From the NCBI RefSeq assembly GCF_040358255.1, contig NZ_CP132938.1, positions 4,650,001 to 4,714,000 of the forward strand: a stretch of 64,000 bases of DNA, written 5' to 3'. This DNA is from Tunturibacter gelidoferens (GTDB lineage: Bacteria > Acidobacteriota > Terriglobia > Terriglobales > Acidobacteriaceae). Each line of letters begins with the position of its first letter. The first letter of the stretch is position 1. The notes under the pieces were generated by a model. That model had not been told where the DNA came from. It did not search any database and was given only the letters and a program-made list of their open reading frames with translations. Shown here in pieces: positions 60,690 to 64,000 of the stretch. The position numbers were made by a program, and so were the translations under genes.

Positions 60690-62332
60690 GACTTGCTGGT
60701 CTCCATTATGTGTGCGTCTTCCATATGAGTCTGACTTATTTCGGCCTCGAGCGTCCCCTGCGCAAGCCGCGCGCGTATCGTCTGTCCAACCGCGGCATCT
60801 GCGGAGGAACGCAGCAACGTACCGTCTGCAGCGCCGCCTTGCAGATAAACGAGAGCATAGCCACGCGATAAGACTGCGAGTGGCGACAACGCGTCGAGCC
60901 TCGCTGAAGTCATTTCGAGACGTGTATGCCGACTCGCAACCGTCTGAACCGCGGCGCGCTGCAACCGCACCGCCACAGCCTGCAAACGATGATCCGTCGC
61001 GGCAATGCGAATAGAAATATCCTGGCGCCGGAGACGATCACTCATCGAATTCAGCCGTTGGATCGGAACGCGAAGGCGCCCTTGCGCTGCCGCCTCAAGA
61101 CGTAGCCGAAGCTCGTCGAGCCGTTGATCCCTGCGGTTGACGGCATCTCGCAATCGATTCAAAACCGTCTCTGCAGAGAGTCGTGCGTAGCGCTGTCGCG
61201 CGTGCATCAAGTGAAATCTCCCAGCACGTTGCACTCTCGCACTCAACGCAGCCACGCGCTCCTCAATGCGATGCTGCGCCGCCGTAATCAGTTCAGCAGC
61301 AGCTGACGGCGTCGCCGCGCGAAGATCCGCGACAAAATCGGCGATCGTGAAGTCCGTCTCGTGGCCAATTGCAGAGACGACAGGCAGTCCGGACGCGGCG
61401 ATCGTACGGGCCAGCGCCTCATCGTTGAAGCCGGCGAGATCTTCCATCGACCCGCCGCCTCTTGCAACCACGATGACATCGACCAGCGAAGCATTTTTGT
61501 TGAACCACCGAATGCCTACAGCGACAGACTCCGGACTGGACCCACCTTGCATCGTAGCGGGATACACCAGCAGATTGAGCCGCGCATGACGACGGCGAAC
61601 AACAGTAACGATGTCGCGGATCACTGCGCCGGAGAGTGATGTGACGATGCCAACGCACTTCGGGAACGATGGCAACTGTCGCTTACGAGACGCGTCGAAG
61701 AGCCCCTCAGCAAGCAGTCGCGCCTTAAGCTGCTCGAACGCAAGCTGCAACGCCCCAGCGCCGCGAGGTTCCATCGTCTCCGCGATAAGCTGTAACTGCC
61801 CGCGGCTCTCATACACAGAGATGCGGCCACGAACCAGAACGGAAAGCCCATCCGCAGGCCGAAAGCGTAACAAACCCGCCTGACGGCGAAACAGCACAAC
61901 CGGCAACTGGGCCTCGCCATCCTTCAACGTGAAGTAGATGTGCCCCGAGGGGGCTGGCCGGCAGTTGGAGATCTCACCTTCGACCCAGAGGTCGGTATAG
62001 GTCATCTCGATCTGTTGTCTAACGTTCGTCACAAGGGAGCGAACGCTCCAGATGCGACGCTCAGTCACCGGTTCCCTCATGCCCGGCACACTTCGAGGCG
62101 GGGGTTTTATCGCAATCTCGCTGGACCCTTCACTGCGAGGGACTGAATCAACAGAAGCAGCAACCGCGATCGCGGCCTCTTCCTCAAAGAATGAAAAAAA
62201 ATCCGTTTGAAGCAGCAGGTCCGGCGACGGAATTGCCAGAGCCTTCGATGGTGACCGCCTTTCAGTCCGGACCTTCCCTCGCCGCGCTCGAAGGCTGGCC
62301 AGTGTCGGCGGATTGTCTTCCCTTTCGGACAT
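60686..62332 (-). CDS. xseA: Exodeoxyribonuclease VII large subunit
   Basis: About 548 residues from the ATG at 62332; the frame stays open to 62395. The OB-fold domain begins near residue 95 ('WSVRSLVTNVRQQIEMTYTD', 'LWVEGEISNCRPAPSGHIYF'). Catalytic-domain motifs follow: 'CVGIVTSLSGAVIRDIVTVV', 'IVVARGGGSMEDLAGFNDEA' and 'VVSAIGHETDFTIADFVADL'. A coiled-coil C-terminus binds XseB. It cleaves single-stranded DNA with XseB. Before the OB fold is an unusual extension of about 85-95 residues (with LLLQTDFFSFFEEEA) not found in the E. coli enzyme. No xseB gene is adjacent. Confidence 0.94.
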   Translation of the reverse strand: MSEREDNPPTLASLRARRGKVRTERRSPSKALAIPSPDLLLQTDFFSFFEEEAAIAVAASVDSVPRSEGSSEIAIKPPPRSVPGMREPVTERRIWSVRSLVTNVRQQIEMTYTDLWVEGEISNCRPAPSGHIYFTLKDGEAQLPVVLFRRQAGLLRFRPADGLSVLVRGRISVYESRGQLQLIAETMEPRGAGALQLAFEQLKARLLAEGLFDASRKRQLPSFPKCVGIVTSLSGAVIRDIVTVVRRRHARLNLLVYPATMQGGSSPESVAVGIRWFNKNASLVDVIVVARGGGSMEDLAGFNDEALARTIAASGLPVVSAIGHETDFTIADFVADLRAATPSAAAELITAAQHRIEERVAALSARVQRAGRFHLMHARQRYARLSAETVLNRLRDAVNRRDQRLDELRLRLEAAAQGRLRVPIQRLNSMSDRLRRQDISIRIAATDHRLQAVAVRLQRAAVQTVASRHTRLEMTSARLDALSPLAVLSRGYALVYLQGGAADGTLLRSSADAAVGQTIRARLAQGTLEAEISQTHMEDAHIMETSKS

Positions 62333-62372
62333 CTTGCCTGAGTCTAGCATCGCGACGCGGCTAATCGGACGG

Positions 62373-62597
62373 TCAGCGGCGCAGCCGTCCCACAACCCAA
62401 AGAATCACGCTCAGAAGAACACTGATCAGAATCGAAGTCGCGATTGGAAACGAAACCGACCATCCCCGGCCACGCCAGCTGAGGTCCCCAGGGAGGCGTC
62501 CAAGAGGCAGATTCAGGCGATTCAGCCCGAGAATGATCCCCCCGGCCAAAGCCAGCAGCAACCCGAGGATGAGGAGAGTACGGCCCAGCTCAGGCAT
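62373..62597 (-). CDS. DUF2905 family small membrane protein
   Basis: 74 residues with two membrane helices ('LLILGLLLALAGGIILGL' and 'ILISVLLSVILWVV') separated by the family signature 'RLNLPLGRLPGDLSWRGRGW' with SVSFPIATS. This length and pattern are those of DUF2905 proteins, found in many bacteria with no known function. It lies 13 bases after the response regulator gene and just before xseA on the same strand. Confidence 0.9.
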   Translation of the reverse strand: MPELGRTLLILGLLLALAGGIILGLNRLNLPLGRLPGDLSWRGRGWSVSFPIATSILISVLLSVILWVVGRLRR

Positions 62598-62610
62598 GCC
62601 GCATCACTCG

Positions 62611-62982
62611 CTAAGCAGTCGCCAGCAGCACGGCAGCCTCACGTAGAAGCTCCGAGGGCTGACACGGTTTTGTAAGTATGCCTACAGGCCTCGACCAGGT
62701 ACGCGCCTGTTCACGCACGTTTTTCAGATTGGAATAAAAACCGGTCAGCATAAGGATGCGACACGCGGGCAGCTCCCGCGTCACATCATTTACCAGCGAA
62801 AGTCCATCTCGTCCGGGCATCGACACGTCGCATAACAACAGGTTAGGCACAAACTCGCGAGAACACTCTAACCCTTGATCAGCGGAGTAAGCGGCCTTCG
62901 CCTTGAAACCACTCTTCTCAAAGATAAGAGTCAGCGTGTCGGCCACCAGACGGTCATCATCAACCACCAGAACTCGATTCAT
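62611..62982 (-). CDS. Stand-alone response regulator receiver protein
   Basis: 123 residues, only a CheY-like receiver domain. The acidic pair is Asp8/Asp9 ('VLVVDDDRLVADTL'), the phosphate acceptor is Asp52 in 'LLLCDVSMPGRDGLSLV', Thr80 follows 'RILMLT' and Lys105 is in 'ILTKPCQP'. There is no output domain, so it probably acts by protein contact or in a phosphorelay. No histidine kinase is adjacent. It starts the minus-strand run leading to DUF2905, xseA and glmM. Confidence 0.92.
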   Translation of the reverse strand: MNRVLVVDDDRLVADTLTLIFEKSGFKAKAAYSADQGLECSREFVPNLLLCDVSMPGRDGLSLVNDVTRELPACRILMLTGFYSNLKNVREQARTWSRPVGILTKPCQPSELLREAAVLLATA

Positions 62983-63255
62983 CGGTGCCCTCCGTGCGAA
63001 TCGTTTGGGGTGTGCACGTCAACACATGCCTGATGGGTTAAGACTAGGCTTCAAAACACATATTTGTCGAATCAAAATTCAATGATTTCGTTCTAAAGAT
63101 TTAGACTCCACTCTCCAGACAAGGTCACGCAGCAGGCTGTGCAAAAGAAAGTTTGCGAACAACGAGCTGCGATTCCATCCGCAGAGAATCGCAACTGCAG
63201 TCTCTGGTAAGGTTTACGACAGAACGCTGACTCCGACTGGATTAAGGATCACAAT
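62983..63255. other. Divergent promoter region, no gene seen
   Basis: 273 bases between the response regulator gene and the channel gene on opposite strands. The left part (63050-63110) is AT-rich and probably holds one or both promoters. Confidence 0.5.
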
Positions 63256-64000
63256 TTGCAAGTCGCCGCATTCATCGCCGGTATACTCTTTTGCCTGGGA
63301 GTCGCCCTCGACGCCTTCCAGACCATCATCCTTCCCCGCCGCCCCACCGGACGATTTCGCATCACCCGCATCTTCTTCATCGCCACCTGGGTTCCCTGGG
63401 TCCTGATGGCCGATCGCGTCACCGATAAAAAACTCCGCGGGCAGATCTACAGCATCTACGGCCCCCTCTCCCTTCTCCTGCTTCTCCTCCTCTGGGCGAT
63501 TCTTCTCATCTTCGGCTTCGGATTGTTTTACTTCTCCCTGGGCTCCCCGTTCGGCGACGCGATGATGATCCACACCAACAGCGCTTGGGCACAATTCGAC
63601 ACAGATCTGTACGTCAGCGGCACAACCCTCTTCACCCTTGGCCTGGGAGACGTCGTCCCACACAGCCTGCTCGCACGAGCCTTCATCATCTTTGAATCAG
63701 GCGTAGGCCTCGGCTTCGTCGCCCTCGTCATCGGCTACCTTCCCGTTTTGTATCAGTCTTTCTCCCGGCGGGAAATCAACGTGGCCCTTCTCGACGCGCG
63801 CGCCGGCTCCCCGCCCAACGCAGCCGAGCTCCTCCGCCGCCACGCCTTCGAAGGAAGCGAAGAAGCCCTCATCGACCTCTTGGAGGAGTGGGAGCGTTGG
63901 TCGGCCGAGATCCTCGAATCCCACATCTCCTACCCACTTCTTTGTTACTACCGTTCCCAGCACGACACCCAAAGCTGGCTCGCCGCCCTCGTCTCCATCC
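63256..64000 (+). CDS. K+ channel-like ion channel protein (N-terminal part)
   Basis: The gene runs off the window after 248 codons. It starts with TTG at 63256, chosen because AAGGA lies about seven bases upstream. The first 200 residues contain four hydrophobic segments, beginning 'VAAFIAGILFCLGVALDAFQ' and including 'LLLLLLLWAILLIFGFGLFY'. The pore region reads 'YVSGTTLFTLGLGDVVPHS'; TLGLGD is close to the K+ channel filter T-x-G-Y/F-G-D, with Leu for the aromatic. The last visible part is cytoplasmic and helical ('EEALIDLLEEWERWSAEILE'). It fits the ion_trans_2/two-pore-like superfamily, but ion choice is uncertain because of the filter change. Confidence 0.8.
   Translation, partial: MQVAAFIAGILFCLGVALDAFQTIILPRRPTGRFRITRIFFIATWVPWVLMADRVTDKKLRGQIYSIYGPLSLLLLLLLWAILLIFGFGLFYFSLGSPFGDAMMIHTNSAWAQFDTDLYVSGTTLFTLGLGDVVPHSLLARAFIIFESGVGLGFVALVIGYLPVLYQSFSRREINVALLDARAGSPPNAAELLRRHAFEGSEEALIDLLEEWERWSAEILESHISYPLLCYYRSQHDTQSWLAALVSI

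Noticed and set aside
63214..63663. A minus-strand frame opposite the channel gene
   Set aside because: Glu/Gly/Asp-rich antisense shadow; the plus strand encodes membrane helices and a pore motif.

Overview
The window looks like chromosomal DNA of an acidobacterium, most likely class Terriglobia (Granulicella/Edaphobacter/Terriglobus-like). This is inferred from gene families, not from a marker gene. The supporting families are an ADOP-type orphan FtsX permease paired with a PadR regulator, a very large Oar-like TonB receptor with a carboxypeptidase-regulatory N-terminus, FG-GAP/Ig secreted proteins, PEP-CTERM proteins and high GC.

Layout. 1-4607: the 3' end of a penicillin-acylase-family gene, two unknown minus-strand genes (one with a Pro-Thr minisatellite), a VOC protein and a secreted beta-propeller-like protein. 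4655-14737: a type IV pilus/type II secretion-like assembly locus on the minus strand (pilC, pilB, pilM, pilN, pilO, a PilP-like gene and a prepilin-like gene), interrupted by an HdeD-like gene and two unknown genes; no secretin is seen. 15010-18318: a giant secreted FG-GAP/Ig protein. 18406-22184: two TetR modules, one controlling a DHA2 efflux pump and one an AhpD-like protein. 22194-23754: gene remnants and an unknown secreted protein. 23840-26888: PadR plus an ADOP permease. 26922-28831: an NmrA-like/LysR divergent pair. 29038-30196: an A-type Fe-S carrier and small membrane proteins. 30352-33394: an exported amine oxidase, an exported RidA and a divergent TetR. 33678-36462: an undescribed two-gene membrane/periplasm system behind a CsoR-like operator. 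36494-42513: a TonB receptor followed by a graveyard of SDR, CarboxypepD-like and GH36 remnants ending at tRNA-Leu. 42879-45394: two MacB-like permeases without an ATPase. 45510-51296: a zinc-ribbon protein, a lytic transglycosylase, PEP-CTERM proteins and an ECF sigma/anti-sigma pair. 51366-54804: an aldehyde dehydrogenase/DUF779 operon, a NUDIX hydrolase and a DeoR regulator. 54835-62982: a long minus-strand run with a response regulator, DUF2905, xseA, glmM, pgi, gnd and zwf. 63256-end: a partial K+ channel-like gene.

Genes that appear to work together: the pilus assembly set; pgi-gnd-zwf as a pentose-phosphate entry operon; the Tat-exported amine oxidase with an exported imine-scavenging RidA; and the proposed copper-linked pair at 33761-36462. 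The most interesting unexplained signals are that pair, and a dispersed two-hairpin repeat (11815-11880 and 45437-45502) whose two copies differ by compensatory base changes, each copy lying between convergent genes.
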